Below are positions 9,219 to 17,706 of a DNA stretch of 64,000 bases, piece after piece. How positions within the stretch are numbered: position 1 is the first letter of the stretch; every line of letters begins with the position of its first letter. The translations under genes were made by a program, and so were the position numbers. The DNA is taken from positions 3,398,501 to 3,462,500 of the forward strand of contig NZ_CP083761.1 in NCBI RefSeq assembly GCF_023558375.1, in the 5' to 3' direction. The stretch is from Chroococcidiopsis sp. CCMEE 29 (lineage in GTDB: Bacteria; Cyanobacteriota; Cyanobacteriia; Cyanobacteriales; Chroococcidiopsidaceae). The notes under the pieces were generated by a model. That model was not told the origin of the DNA and ran no database searches. It was given only the letters and a program-made list of their open reading frames with translations.

Positions 9219-9866
9219 ATGGATAAGCAAGATAAGGCAGTAGTATATATGCTAAATTCAATAGTGCGGTCAGGACTTGTTTCTGTGGCATCAGTGTTAG
9301 GTGTCACTTGTCCGCCAGCGGGGGCTTTAGCAAGTTTTATGTCATGGGCATGGGAGGAAAGTAATGCAAGGGACTTCCATGATGAGCTTGAAGAAAGGTT
9401 GCGAAGAATTGAACGAGAGAAGGTAGACGAGGTTTACTTTAATTCTGATGAGTTCATATCGCTCTTTGCACAGGCTACCGAGACTGCCTCTAAGACAGCA
9501 TCCGACTTAAAACGACAGGCTCTAGCTAAGGCGCTGGTAAATTCTCTCGTAACACCAACTAGCGAACTTCCTGGAAAGCAAGCTCTTCTGCGAGTCCTCT
9601 CGCAGATGTCGGATGAGGAAATGATAGCGCTTTCTGCTCTGTACAAAAATGTGAGGGAGGGAGACTCAGAGATAACACTGTTCGACCTAAAAAATACGAT
9701 AGAGGCGGAGTGGAGTCACGAAGATATTGCAGTAGCTTACGAAGGTCTTACTCAACTAGGGTTGGCGCTCACGCGGGACTTTGACCATGAACTTTGGAAG
9801 ATAAGCACCTTGGGAAATAGGCTTATAAAGTGGTGTAGTGGTGAGCTGTATTATCACGAAGTGTAA
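9219..9866 (+). CDS. Unknown helical protein, 215 aa
   Basis: No family recognised with confidence. Residues about 12-38 are hydrophobic (SGLVSVASVLGVTCPPAGAL), a possible membrane anchor. Residues 45-215 are charged and alpha-helical, with an acidic DEL-type segment (DELEERLRRIEREKVDEVYF) and a later region (KRQALAKALVNSL, ALLRVLSQMSDEEMIALSAL) resembling the small helical proteins often found near phage-defence genes. That resemblance is an impression only. No clear ribosome binding site precedes the ATG. The ORF is intact, lies alone between dead IS elements and is flanked by an 18-bp direct repeat, so it looks like recently carried cargo. Confidence 0.6.
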   Translation: MDKQDKAVVYMLNSIVRSGLVSVASVLGVTCPPAGALASFMSWAWEESNARDFHDELEERLRRIEREKVDEVYFNSDEFISLFAQATETASKTASDLKRQALAKALVNSLVTPTSELPGKQALLRVLSQMSDEEMIALSALYKNVREGDSEITLFDLKNTIEAEWSHEDIAVAYEGLTQLGLALTRDFDHELWKISTLGNRLIKWCSGELYYHEV

Positions 9867-9931
9867 GGTCTTGGCAGCTGTTAGCGAGCCTGAGAGGAAG
9901 GCATGATTGGAATCATTCGACGACTCACTCG

Positions 9932-11506
9932 TTAGCTTGCCAGCAAGAACCGTCGGCTCAGTAATGCAATTCCTGCCCGACCATACATTTGCCGCTTGAG
10001 CATCTTCAATCGATTGATATGCCCTTCGACTGGACCGTTGCTCATGGGCAATGTTACACCTGCTTTGACCGCATCATAGTCTTCACGCAAGCGCTGAGCA
10101 AAGCGGCGAAAAGGCTCTAGACCACTGTCAATCGCTTGCTCCAACCAAGGGTCAAGGTGCTCAGGTAGGCGTTGGCGTACAAGGAAGGCAAAGCCTTGAG
10201 CAAGATTGATCGCAGTGGATAGGTCAGGATGCTGTGCCTTTAAGCGAGTAATCAACTGTTCGTCATCTAGCTTCTGTAACTCTTGCCGTTGTAGCACCAG
10301 CATTGCAGCACGACGGGCAGTGCGCGGTCGTTTCTCCGGTTGGGCAACTTTGGGTAGCGGCTGACTGACCAAGCGTTGCCGCAGCTGCAAACCTTGAGAG
10401 GAGCGTAGACGACGGGTATAACGGGCTACCGTATCATAACTACCAGAGTAACCACGCTTTTGTATTTCTTCAAACAGCCCTTTGGTGTCATAACAGCCAT
10501 CGTTCCAGCACCTGAGAATATATTCCTTGTACGGGGAAAGCACGCTCCGTCCACGGTCTCTACGCCCTTGACGTTCGGGAAAGCTGGGAGTGCGTAGATA
10601 GTGAAACACACTCGTTTTACCAATGCCGAGTTGACGCGCGATTGCTTGGGCTTTGTAACCCTGACGATGTAGATTCCAGACTTGCTGATAGGTTGACAAT
10701 CGCCGTGTCCGTCGCTGCTGAGTTCTCTGTTGCTCCTGCTCGGTTAAAGATGGTAGCGCGATGGGGACAACGACCGTACCATCAGAATCAGTTGTGGATG
10801 AAAAGCTGTGAGCAGTTTCAACCGCTTTGAGGTCTTGACCGTGCTTGTTAAAAACTTGGTCAAGGGTTTCTACCAAGTTTTGCAGCAGGTGAAAGCGGTC
10901 AGCAACCTGAATTGCCAATGGCGCTCCTTGGGTAATTCCGGCTTTGTATGCTTTGGAACGATCTCGTGACACCACTTGAACTCCTGGGTGTTCTTGCAAC
11001 CACGCAGCCAACGTCTCGGTTTCGCGATCGCCCAATAACGCTACTGGACGACTTCGATCCAAATCGATGAGGACAGTGCCGTAGGTTTCACGCTTACGAA
11101 AAGAGAAGTCATCGACACCAAGCATTTGTGGTGTGACAATCGATGGTAGAGGCAGTCTAGATACTAATTGGAGTATGGTATTGCGGCTGACCGCACAATC
11201 TAATTGCTGGCTCAACCGTTCTCCTGCTGCACCCCCTAACGCTAAACCCATAACTGCTAATCGCTTAGCCATGCGCCCAGTTCGCCTTGCCCAAGGAGCA
11301 GCAACAGTGGCTATTCGCTCTGTAAAGATGCGTCGAAAGCACTTTTCATTGATGCAGAAAAACTTCCGTACCCGAAGTTGCAGGGTGATGCTGTAATCAG
11401 CCCACGGCAGATCGGCTAATGTGCGCTTGTAGTGGCTATGAACTCGATGTGTGGGATGAGCGCAGACTGGGCATTGTGTACCAATCTGGGTCGAGGAGAC
11501 ACTCAA
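9932..11506 (-). CDS. ISL3-family transposase, N-terminally shortened
   Basis: 524 aa reading from a TTG at 11506. An N-terminal zinc-ribbon (CPVCAHPTHRVHSHY... FCINEKCFRRIF), then an HTH, then the ISL3 catalytic core with MLGVDDFSFRKRETYGTVLI (catalytic DD region), VVSRDRSKAYKAG and the final NGPVEGHINRLKMLKRQMYG (E). ISL3 proteins normally carry some 20-30 more residues before the first CPVC; here that part is replaced by an ISAs1 3' end, so the gene has no proper start or promoter. The catalytic core is otherwise complete and unbroken. It lies on the minus strand, opposite to the unknown gene at 9219. Probably inactive because of the lost 5' end. Confidence 0.85.
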   Translation of the reverse strand: MSVSSTQIGTQCPVCAHPTHRVHSHYKRTLADLPWADYSITLQLRVRKFFCINEKCFRRIFTERIATVAAPWARRTGRMAKRLAVMGLALGGAAGERLSQQLDCAVSRNTILQLVSRLPLPSIVTPQMLGVDDFSFRKRETYGTVLIDLDRSRPVALLGDRETETLAAWLQEHPGVQVVSRDRSKAYKAGITQGAPLAIQVADRFHLLQNLVETLDQVFNKHGQDLKAVETAHSFSSTTDSDGTVVVPIALPSLTEQEQQRTQQRRTRRLSTYQQVWNLHRQGYKAQAIARQLGIGKTSVFHYLRTPSFPERQGRRDRGRSVLSPYKEYILRCWNDGCYDTKGLFEEIQKRGYSGSYDTVARYTRRLRSSQGLQLRQRLVSQPLPKVAQPEKRPRTARRAAMLVLQRQELQKLDDEQLITRLKAQHPDLSTAINLAQGFAFLVRQRLPEHLDPWLEQAIDSGLEPFRRFAQRLREDYDAVKAGVTLPMSNGPVEGHINRLKMLKRQMYGRAGIALLSRRFLLAS

Positions 11507-11510
11507 GGTC

Positions 11511-11690
11511 AGGGCAAACGCATAAAAATTACTGAGCCAGAATTTTGACTAGATAAGCATCATCCCAGCCAGCCTTTTTGCGTTTGGCGGGAATGCCAAT
11601 CCTGGTCGATTTGTCTTGACCCAGCAGGTTGAGGGCAATTTGACGTAACAGAGTCATGTTCTGTGGGGCATAATCTTTGCGGGTAGTGTT
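11511..11690 (-). pseudogene. ISAs1-family transposase, C-terminal fragment
   Basis: Minus-strand translation gives RKDYAPQNMTLLRQIALNLL, then KRKKAGWDDAYLVKILAQ and a stop near 11535, the usual C terminus of ISAs1/H-repeat transposases. A likely element end, CAGGGCAAACGCATAAAA, lies just outside at about 11511. The 5' part is cut by the left end of the IS1 copy at 11682. Only about 50 residues of some 370 remain. Confidence 0.7.
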
Positions 11691-12553
11691 CTCAAAACGT
11701 TGGAAGGCTATATAATAGGAGCTTGAAAAATAGAGTTAAGTAAGTATTTGAGGTTTGCTGATGGCTGTTTGGCTTTCTGTTCTCTGTCCAGATTGTGGCT
11801 CGGATAATATTATCAAGCATGGTAGATTGGTCACAGGGAAGCAACGCTATCTCTGTCAAAATCTGGACTGTCTTCGCCGCACTTTCGTACTCAATACAGA
11901 ACAGCCAGGACGGAAGCGGGAGGTCAAGCAGAAAATTGTGGAGATGGCTCTCAATGGAAGTGGTATTAGAGATACCGCTCGCGTGTTGCATGTAAGTCCG
12001 GCAACAGTCATTAGAGAATTAAAAAAAAGTTGCCACAGCTCAAACCAGTAAATCAGAAGTTGTTAGAGGCGCTCAAACCTGAGCAAGTAGAGTTAGAAAT
12101 TCGGCGAGTTGAACAAGAGGCAGAGGAAGGAATTGAAGAATCGGAACTAGACGAGATGTGGAGCTATGTCAGCAAAAAACCAACCAGCGGTGGCTTTGGC
12201 ATGCCATCGACCGCCAGACAGGCCAAGTCCTTGCTTATACTTTTGGACAACGAAAAGACGAAGTCTTTCTCAAGCTCAAACAGTTGTTAGAGCCGTTTGG
12301 TATTAAGAAATGTTGTACGGATGGATGGGGAGCGTACTCGCGCCATTTACCCACAAATAAACATGGAATGGGTAAGAGGAAAACTCAGAAAATTGAACAT
12401 AAACATCTAAATTTAAGAACTCGAATTAAGCGACTAGCTAGAAAGACAATTTGCTTTTCCAAATCTGAGGAGATGCACGACTTAGTAATTGGATTATTTA
12501 TTAACCACTACGAGTTTGGTTTAAACGTCTAACAACAGTTTGATAACACTACC
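11682..12553 (+). mobile_element. IS1-family element, copy A (872 bp)
   Basis: Ends are GGTAGTGTTCTCAAAACG (11682 rightward) and, on the other strand, GGTAGTGTTATCAAACTG (ending 12553), an imperfect terminal inverted repeat. The left end abuts an ISAs1 fragment and the right end abuts an IS630 fragment. No target-site duplication is visible, so the flanks have been rearranged after insertion. The ends differ from those of the IS1 copies at 46820 and 51124, so this is a separate lineage. Confidence 0.7.
11761..12532 (+). pseudogene. IS1 transposase (InsA/InsB) with two frame breaks
   Basis: InsA part: 11761-12051, zinc-finger CPDCGSDNIIKHGRLVTGKQ and the HTH region GSGIRDTARVLHVSPATVIR. At 12021-12028 there is an A8 tract; a -1 slip there yields ELKKKLPQL and joins the InsB frame, as in the programmed frameshift known for IS1. 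A second A6 tract near 12174 again needs a -1 slip to pass from SYVSKK to TNQRWLWHAIDRQTGQ and the catalytic core (GWGAYSRHLP, LRTRIKRLARKTICFSK). The first break may be programmed; the second is probably a one-base deletion that kills the gene. Confidence 0.75.
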
Positions 12554-12688
12554 TGTATTCCCTTTATCACTGAGCAACAAAATCCGTGCACGAAAAAGTT
12601 GCCTGGCTGAGTGTTTTCCCTGCCGAATCAATGCCTGTAAACTTTCGCGCTCTACGTCTGTTAGCTTGACAATGTACTTCTTTGCCAT
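12554..12688 (-). pseudogene. IS630-family transposase, N-terminal fragment
   Basis: Starts with ATG at 12688 on the minus strand: MAKKYIVKLTDVERESLQAL, IRQGKHSARQLFRARILLLS, the usual opening of IS630/Tc1-like transposases in cyanobacteria. It is cut after about 45 residues by the right end of IS1 copy A. The remaining helix-turn-helix and DDE parts are not found in the window. Confidence 0.7.
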
Positions 12689-12829
12689 ATGCACTACCTG
12701 TTTTAGAGGTAGTTTACCTTGAGGGAGAATCTACCCATCAAAGCTATTGTGGCGGACTACTACGTGGTTGACGATTTCCCAACATCATACCACTTTCTGG
12801 TCTTTATCACGTCGATTTGTTACGCTTTC

Positions 12830-13128
12830 TTTGGCGCTTATCTTCTTTCGCATATTATAGAAGATTTTATCCAGTCCCAAGAGCGCAATCTGGAGGATTA
12901 GGCAATAAACGGCGAGGTCTGTGTATTGAAGATCCCTATCTGCAACCATACGATGAATATATTCAAACAAAGCAGCAGAAGGACAAGGCAATGACCAAAA
13001 TCGCATTGATAACCGGATCGAGCCGAGGACTGGGCAAAAGTAGTGGTTTGAATCTGGCTAAAAAAGGGGTTGATGTCATCGTCACTTACCATCGCAATGC
13101 CGAGGAAGCGAAAAACGTCGTCGCTGAA
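12830..13128 (+). repeat. 299-bp exact direct repeat, copy 1 (copy 2 at 27681-27979)
   Basis: By eye the two copies match over the full 299 bp, from TTTGGCGCTTATC to GTCGTCGCTGAA, and diverge on both sides. The repeat holds the promoter region and first 46 codons of an SDR gene. In copy 2 the natural context is kept (divergent AraC gene to the left, longer SDR to the right). Copy 1 is therefore the transplanted one: it sits between about 140 bp of unassigned sequence and a group II intron fragment. Confidence 0.85.
12991..13128 (+). pseudogene. SDR oxidoreductase, 5' fragment (duplicate)
   Basis: Begins MTKIALITGSSRGLGKSSGL with the TGxxxGxG cofactor motif and ends at VVAE, where it is joined to antisense sequence of a group II intron reverse transcriptase. 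Only 46 of about 240 residues are present. It is identical to the start of the SDR at 27842, so it is a recent partial copy, not an independent gene. Confidence 0.8.
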
Positions 13129-13336
13129 TCGGTATTGGCACGGCTCTCACTGGTGGTGGGAAATACGTTCCCGAACTCATCCGGTTCCAGATTTGATAAA
13201 GATTCCTTTTCAGGTCTCGCTCTAACGCTTCTAGTGATTGTTCATCGACTCCTGCTGCTCCTCCTTTCGATTTGACTTCTAAATAGGCTTGCCATACCTG
13301 CGACTTGGGTATTGCGAATGGTTTTGTTGCGCTCAT
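13129..13336 (-). pseudogene. Group II intron reverse transcriptase/maturase, N-terminal fragment
   Basis: Minus-strand ATG at 13336 with AGGAGG a few bases upstream. The 69 residues (SQVWQAYLEVKSKGGAAGVD, LYQIWNRMSSGTYFPPPVRA) are the RT-0/RT-1 start of bacterial group II intron maturases: KSKGGAAGVDxQS and the G-x-Y-x-P-x-P-V-R motif are diagnostic. The gene is cut at VPIP by the 299-bp SDR repeat; palm, X and D domains are absent. No rescue is possible in cis. Confidence 0.85.
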
Positions 13337-13845
13337 CGACTCCTCCTGCTGTGCAGTTGGTCAGACAATTGCAACCAAGTGACCAAGCCCCTTCGCTCCA
13401 CCACCATTACAGTGGTTTCAACACTACTACGAGCTTGTCTGCCTCTGGGTGATGCCTCGATACTATTGGCCTTACGGGTCTGTGCTTGTACCGTTCTCTT
13501 GTCATCATCACCTCAGGTTCCCGCAATTCAACGTGAAAGCCCAGACCAAGCTCACGCTACCTCTATGCCGGGTGCCGTTTGGTCAGTAAACAGGTTCCCG
13601 CCAAACTTGTCCCAGAGCAACGAAAACTCCCTGGTTTTGACACCATCTACGAATTTCGGCACTTGCACGGTAGTTCACTTGTGTTCGCCTTCTTGGTCTA
13701 CACCTGACATCTTCGAGATGCCTTTTCCATAACGCTCACGACCTTGACTATTCACCAAAGCCGCTTATGGTGGTTTGCAATCTGCTCCTGTAAGCCGATT
13801 ACGGGAGGCCATACTCCCATCTTTCACGCCGCTGTTGCGGCACAC
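13337..13845 (-). ncRNA. Group II intron, 5' RNA part (domains I onward, truncated)
   Basis: About 510 bases between the maturase start codon and an IS6 transposase gene. Read on the minus strand the 5' end is GTGTGCCGCAACAGCGG, fitting the GUGYG start of group II introns, placed directly after IS6 coding sequence ending GTGGACGAAA. The segment is free of a convincing ORF on either strand and has many short complementary runs. The intron 3' end (domains V/VI) is missing. The assignment rests on the maturase downstream and the GUGUG boundary; the fold was not computed. Confidence 0.65.
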
Positions 13846-14151
13846 TTTCGTCCACTCGCCACGAGTCGTTCGTTAATCGCAGCTGAGGGCGAACCCTTTT
13901 GTCCAGTTGTGGAGCGTACTTCAATCCCCATCGGTTGAGCGTCGAATGGTCCACTTCAACCCCCCGTTCGAGCATCATCTCCTCCAGGTCACGATAGCTC
14001 AAGGCATAGCGGCAATACCACCGGACATTGAGCACAATGACATCAGGCAGAAAGTGCCGCCATTTGAATAGAGATGAAGTGGACATTGGAAAGGCAAATG
14101 GAAGATTTCAGCTTTCCCACCTTATCATTTTTCAGTTTTTGCGACACAACC
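13846..14151 (-). pseudogene. IS6-family transposase, N-terminal half, interrupted by the intron
   Basis: Minus-strand start at 14086: SSLFKWRHFLPDVIVLNVRW, then YALSYRDLEEMMLERGVEVD and LRLTNDSWRVDE, the HTH and first catalytic Asp (D in WRVDE) of IS6 transposases. Homology stops at 13846 where the intron begins. The element end GGTTGTGTCGCAAAAAC lies at 14135-14151 (minus strand). The other half of an IS6 gene starts at 14152 on the opposite strand, so the original element seems to have been split and one half inverted. Confidence 0.75.
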
Positions 14152-14642
14152 TCTTTACCGGGCTGTGGATTCAGCAGGCAACACCCTCGACTTTTTGCTC
14201 ACTGCCAAACGCGATGCCAAGGCGGCTAAGCGCTTTTTCCACAAGACACTGACGGCTACCCACAATCAGCAACCACGGGTGGTGACAGTCGATAAGAACC
14301 CGGCTTACCCAAAAGCAACCGCTGAGCTCAAAGCGGAGCAAGCGTACCCCAGAGCGTTGAGTTGCGCCAGTGTCGCTACCTCAACAACATCGTTGAGCAG
14401 GACCACAGGTTCATCAAGCGCTTAGTCAAACCGGCGATGGGGTTTGGCTCATTCAATACTGCTAGACGAACTCTCAAAGGATATGAAGTGATTCACATGA
14501 TGAGGAAAGAACAAGTTCAAGGAGTGGCTAGAGGAGCTGTTCAGGAACGAGTCAAACTTATCGAGCAAGTTTTTGGGGTAGCTGCCTAAATTGTTATTTT
14601 CCAAGAGGTTTTGTAACCTCAACAGATTTTTGCAACACAACC
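14152..14642 (+). pseudogene. IS6-family transposase, C-terminal half with right end
   Basis: Begins in LYRAVDSAGNTLDFLLTAKR, continues through PRVVTVDKNPAYPKA, and after a frameshift near 14350 ends in LRQCRYLNNIVEQDHRFIKR and LIEQVFGVAA. The right terminal repeat (TTTTTGCAACACAACC) ends at 14642. The last 86 bp, 14557-14642, recur exactly at 18966-19051. N-terminal HTH and first catalytic residue are missing. Confidence 0.8.
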
Positions 14643-14686
14643 AAGCTGCGTTATACCAACTATGTTTATGATTCATATCAATACGA

Positions 14687-15601
14687 ATGAATGATGCAAT
14701 TAAAACCTACAATTCGATGTCCGAACTGTATGCCTCCTTTGACGGCAAACTAGAGCAAGACGTTGATTTTACAATTCATCGGAATGAAGAGCTTTATTCA
14801 AACGTTCCAATCAAGTCTCCACCGTTCCGGACGAGCTACTACTCAGTTCTAATCCTTCGCAAAGGGCGAGGTCGCTACATCATTGACGACCAATCCTATA
14901 TGATTCGGGACAACATGATTTATTTTACGAATCCGGGTCACGTAAAGGGATTCGAGATTGATGAAACCTTACAAGGATATATCATTACCTTTTCAGAATC
15001 ATTCCTGAAGCAATATGTTCATGAGAACATTTTAGATGAATTTCCATTTCTGATCGCTGAAGTTGCGCCACCGAGCTATCCCGATCGCGAAGTTTTCCAA
15101 ATTTTTGATGACTTAGGCGGTCAGTTATTGCATGAATATCAGTCGGATTCTGCCTATAAATATAAAGTGATTGGATGTTTAACGGTGGTGTTACTACTCA
15201 AAATAAAAGAGCGGTTTTGGAAGGCGTATGATCCACTGACTGAAGCTTCAACCAGCTCTGACATCACACTGACATTTAAGCGCAATCTCGAAGCGCACTT
15301 TCGCGAGCTAGTCGCTGGCAAGTGTGATCGCCTTCTCCAAGTTCAGGACTATGCCCAGGCACAGTATTTACATCCCAGTTATTTCAGTACTGTTATCAAA
15401 TACAAAACAGGTAAATCAGTCAATAATTGGATCGCGGAGAAGACGATCGCGGAGGCAAAGGCAATGTTGGCACGATCGTCGGAATCAGTACAGGAAATCG
15501 CTGCTCGCTTGGGATTTAAGGACGCAGGCCACTTCTCCCGTTTCTTCAAAAAACACGCTGAACTGTCGCCTTTGAGCTTTCGACAGAGCTTGCAAGGCTA
15601 A
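14687..15601 (+). CDS. AraC family transcriptional regulator
   Basis: 304 aa. Residues about 20-170 are a cupin-type sensor domain (YSVLILRKGRGRYIIDDQSY, MIYFTNPGHVKGFEI). Residues about 195-304 hold the two AraC helix-turn-helix units (VQDYAQAQYLHPSYFSTVIK, then EIAARLGFKDAGHFSRFFKK). It begins 44 bp after an IS6 end and leads two SDR genes and an aldo-keto reductase on the same strand; it probably controls them in response to a small ligand. It lies inside the 4.3-kb module flanked by identical IS6 ends, so it is likely horizontally moved cargo. Start ATG at 14687 is the first in frame; no strong ribosome binding site. Confidence 0.85.
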   Translation: MNDAIKTYNSMSELYASFDGKLEQDVDFTIHRNEELYSNVPIKSPPFRTSYYSVLILRKGRGRYIIDDQSYMIRDNMIYFTNPGHVKGFEIDETLQGYIITFSESFLKQYVHENILDEFPFLIAEVAPPSYPDREVFQIFDDLGGQLLHEYQSDSAYKYKVIGCLTVVLLLKIKERFWKAYDPLTEASTSSDITLTFKRNLEAHFRELVAGKCDRLLQVQDYAQAQYLHPSYFSTVIKYKTGKSVNNWIAEKTIAEAKAMLARSSESVQEIAARLGFKDAGHFSRFFKKHAELSPLSFRQSLQG

Positions 15602-15748
15602 GCATTGGAAAATTTAATCATTGCGATTGAATTTTTCAAACTTAAAAATATACAAGCCTATCTAGAAAATATGCATGTTCTTCGTCAGTTGAGTTTGGCT
15701 TAATTGAAATTAAGGAAACGCAAGCGAAACTAACTCTAGAGGGTAATT

Positions 15749-16648
15749 ATGAACGCGAATCGCCGTAAATTCTTGAGTGCGATCGGCGCGAGCAGTGTCG
15801 TTGGTGCAATTGCGGTTGGAAAAGCTAATGCACAATCCACAGAATCAGCTCAAAGCAGGCCATCTCAACCCGTTTCATCTGGTTCGACAATTCCTGCTAA
15901 TCGAGAACTCACAGGCAAAGCCGCGATCATCACGGGTGCGAGAAACAATCTCGGTCGGGGATATGCGGTTGCCCTTGCTCGTAACGGTGCAGATGTAGTC
16001 GTGCATTATCACCGAGAAGTGACGCGTGACCAAGCTGAAGAAACGGCTCGTTTAGTGCAACAACAGGGAACAAGGGCGCATCTTGTTTCTGGAGATCTCT
16101 CGCAACTTGCCAATATTAGAAGACTATTTGATGAAGCAACACAAGCGTTTGGAAAAGTGGATATTGTGGTTCACAATGCCGGACGATCGGTGAAGAAGCC
16201 ATTGGCGGAGGTGACAGAAGCAGAATACGATCGCGCGGCGGGCATCAATTCCAAAGGGGCGTTTTTCATCAATCAAGAAGCCGTTCGACGGATTGCAGAT
16301 GAGGGACGAATCATTAACGTTGTGAGTTCTCTTTTAGCTGCCAACATTCCCAACTATTCCGCCTATGCCGGAACTAAGGCAGCAATGGAGCAGTTTACTC
16401 GTGCCCTGGCAAAAGAAATCGACTGGAAACGGAACATCACCGTCAATTCGATCGCACCCGGGCCCATCGATACTCCGTTTTATCGCACAGGGTTAACGCC
16501 AGAAGACATTGAGCGGGGGACTCAATTAGTAGGACGCTTAGGCGTAATCGATGACATTGTGCCATTGATTGAATTTCTCGCTTCACCCCGGTCGCGCTGG
16601 GTGAATGGTCAAACGATTTTTATCAACGGTGGTTACGTCACTCGTTAA
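15749..16648 (+). CDS. SDR family oxidoreductase with Tat signal peptide
   Basis: 299 aa. The N terminus MNANRRKFLSAIGASSVVGA with a following ANA is a twin-arginine signal (RRKFL), so the folded enzyme should be exported with its cofactor. Mature part: ALTGKAAIITGARNNLGRGY-type Rossmann motif (TGARNNLGRG, residues about 63-72), NAG in VHNAGRSVKKPL, catalytic Ser in VVSSLLAAN, and YAGTK as YxxxK. The C terminus WVNGQTIFINGGY is classical-SDR. Likely an NADPH-linked ketoreductase or dehydrogenase. It follows the AraC gene by about 150 bp, and 28 bp behind it lies a relic of an aldo-keto reductase start. Export of an NAD(P)-dependent enzyme is odd but known for Tat-tagged SDRs. Confidence 0.85.
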   Translation: MNANRRKFLSAIGASSVVGAIAVGKANAQSTESAQSRPSQPVSSGSTIPANRELTGKAAIITGARNNLGRGYAVALARNGADVVVHYHREVTRDQAEETARLVQQQGTRAHLVSGDLSQLANIRRLFDEATQAFGKVDIVVHNAGRSVKKPLAEVTEAEYDRAAGINSKGAFFINQEAVRRIADEGRIINVVSSLLAANIPNYSAYAGTKAAMEQFTRALAKEIDWKRNITVNSIAPGPIDTPFYRTGLTPEDIERGTQLVGRLGVIDDIVPLIEFLASPRSRWVNGQTIFINGGYVTR

Positions 16649-16676
16649 TTACCTAATTAATCAAAGGAGCCAGATC

Positions 16677-16739
16677 ATGAAATACCGCAAACTTGGAACA
16701 TCAGACGCGCAAGTCCGATGCCTGACTTCTAGACGGTGA
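16677..16739 (+). pseudogene. Relic of an aldo-keto reductase 5' end
   Basis: An AAGGAGC ribosome binding site and [13 protein letters not shown] appear here, nearly identical in DNA (about 50 bp) to the start of the intact aldo-keto reductase at 17960. Then the frame changes and stops after 20 codons. It marks where the reductase gene once stood directly after the Tat-SDR; the SDR at 16822 and the relic at 17707 were inserted between, with duplication of the border. Confidence 0.75.
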
Positions 16740-16821
16740 AGTGAGCGCGACATCAGGAGAACATTCCTCTCAAGCTAAATATCGACATTTGGACAATTTT
16801 TGATCATCTACGAGGACTATC

Positions 16822-17640
16822 ATGAAGATTACAGGAAACACAATTCTAATCACTGGCGGCGGATCGGGTATTGGTCGCAGTCTTGCTGAATCCTTTCACA
16901 AGCAGGGAAATCAAGTTGTTATTGCTGGACGGCGACAACAAGCTTTAAATGAGGTGACTGCTGCTAATCCCGGCATGAAATCTGTTCTGCTTGATATTAC
17001 TAACCGAGACAGCATACATGCATTTGGTGAGCGGGTGGCTCAAGACTACCCAAAGTTGAATGTCTTAATCAACAATGCCGGGATCATGAAAGCGGAAGAC
17101 CTCAAATCAGCACCAGATTACCTGGAAGATGCCGAGGCAACCGTAGCAACCAACTTTCTCGGTACCATTCGTCTGACGGCGGTTCTCCTGCCGTTGCTGC
17201 AACGTCAACCGCGCTCGACTATTCTAACCATGTCATCCGGGCTAGGCTTTGTCCCGCTAGCAGAAACACCGACCTACTGTGCGACTAAGGCGGCGATCCA
17301 CTCCTACTCGCTATCATTGCGCCAGCAACTCAAAGGTACACCAACAGAGGTAATTGAGATCATTCCGCCCTATGTCCAGACCCATCTCACTGGCAAACAC
17401 CAGGTGAATGATCCCCGTGCTATGCCGCTCAAAGAGTTTATCACCGAGGTGACGTCCATACTCTCCAACCAGCCATCAGTAGAAGAGGTGGTGGTAGAGC
17501 GCGTCAAGCCGATACGCTTCGCTGCCGAGAATGGCAACGCTGTCACACTGTTCCAACAGATGAACGCTGGTGGTCCATTTCATAATTTCAATCATAGTGA
17601 TGCAAGAAATTCCAAAAGCGTTAGTAAAGTTGTAGGGTAA
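16822..17640 (+). CDS. SDR family oxidoreductase (DltE-like)
   Basis: 272 aa, cytoplasmic classical SDR. MKITGNTILITGGGSGIGRS gives the TGxxxGIG cofactor site, NNAG is in LNVLINNAGIMKAE, the catalytic Ser in TMSSGLGFVPLA and YCATK as YxxxK. Length and the MKITGNTIL opening are typical of the DltE/YoxD-type oxidoreductases. The last 30 residues (HNFNHSDARNSKSVSKVVG) are polar and poorly conserved. It is inserted between the relic and the intact copy of the aldo-keto reductase start, which suggests it joined the module secondarily. Probable role: carbonyl reduction or detoxification; substrate unknown. Confidence 0.85.
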   Translation: MKITGNTILITGGGSGIGRSLAESFHKQGNQVVIAGRRQQALNEVTAANPGMKSVLLDITNRDSIHAFGERVAQDYPKLNVLINNAGIMKAEDLKSAPDYLEDAEATVATNFLGTIRLTAVLLPLLQRQPRSTILTMSSGLGFVPLAETPTYCATKAAIHSYSLSLRQQLKGTPTEVIEIIPPYVQTHLTGKHQVNDPRAMPLKEFITEVTSILSNQPSVEEVVVERVKPIRFAAENGNAVTLFQQMNAGGPFHNFNHSDARNSKSVSKVVG

Positions 17641-17706
17641 GCATTACAACCCTCCTAATGGCATTTCAGAAAGCCATTGTGATACTACCAGGACGATCGC
17701 CTAATT

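Noticed and set aside
9932-11506. ISL3 as a complete active element
   Set aside because: The expected N-terminal residues and start are replaced by an ISAs1 end, and no matching pair of terminal repeats was found.
13289-13732. 147-aa plus-strand ORF
   Set aside because: It runs antisense through the group II intron RNA and matches no protein pattern.
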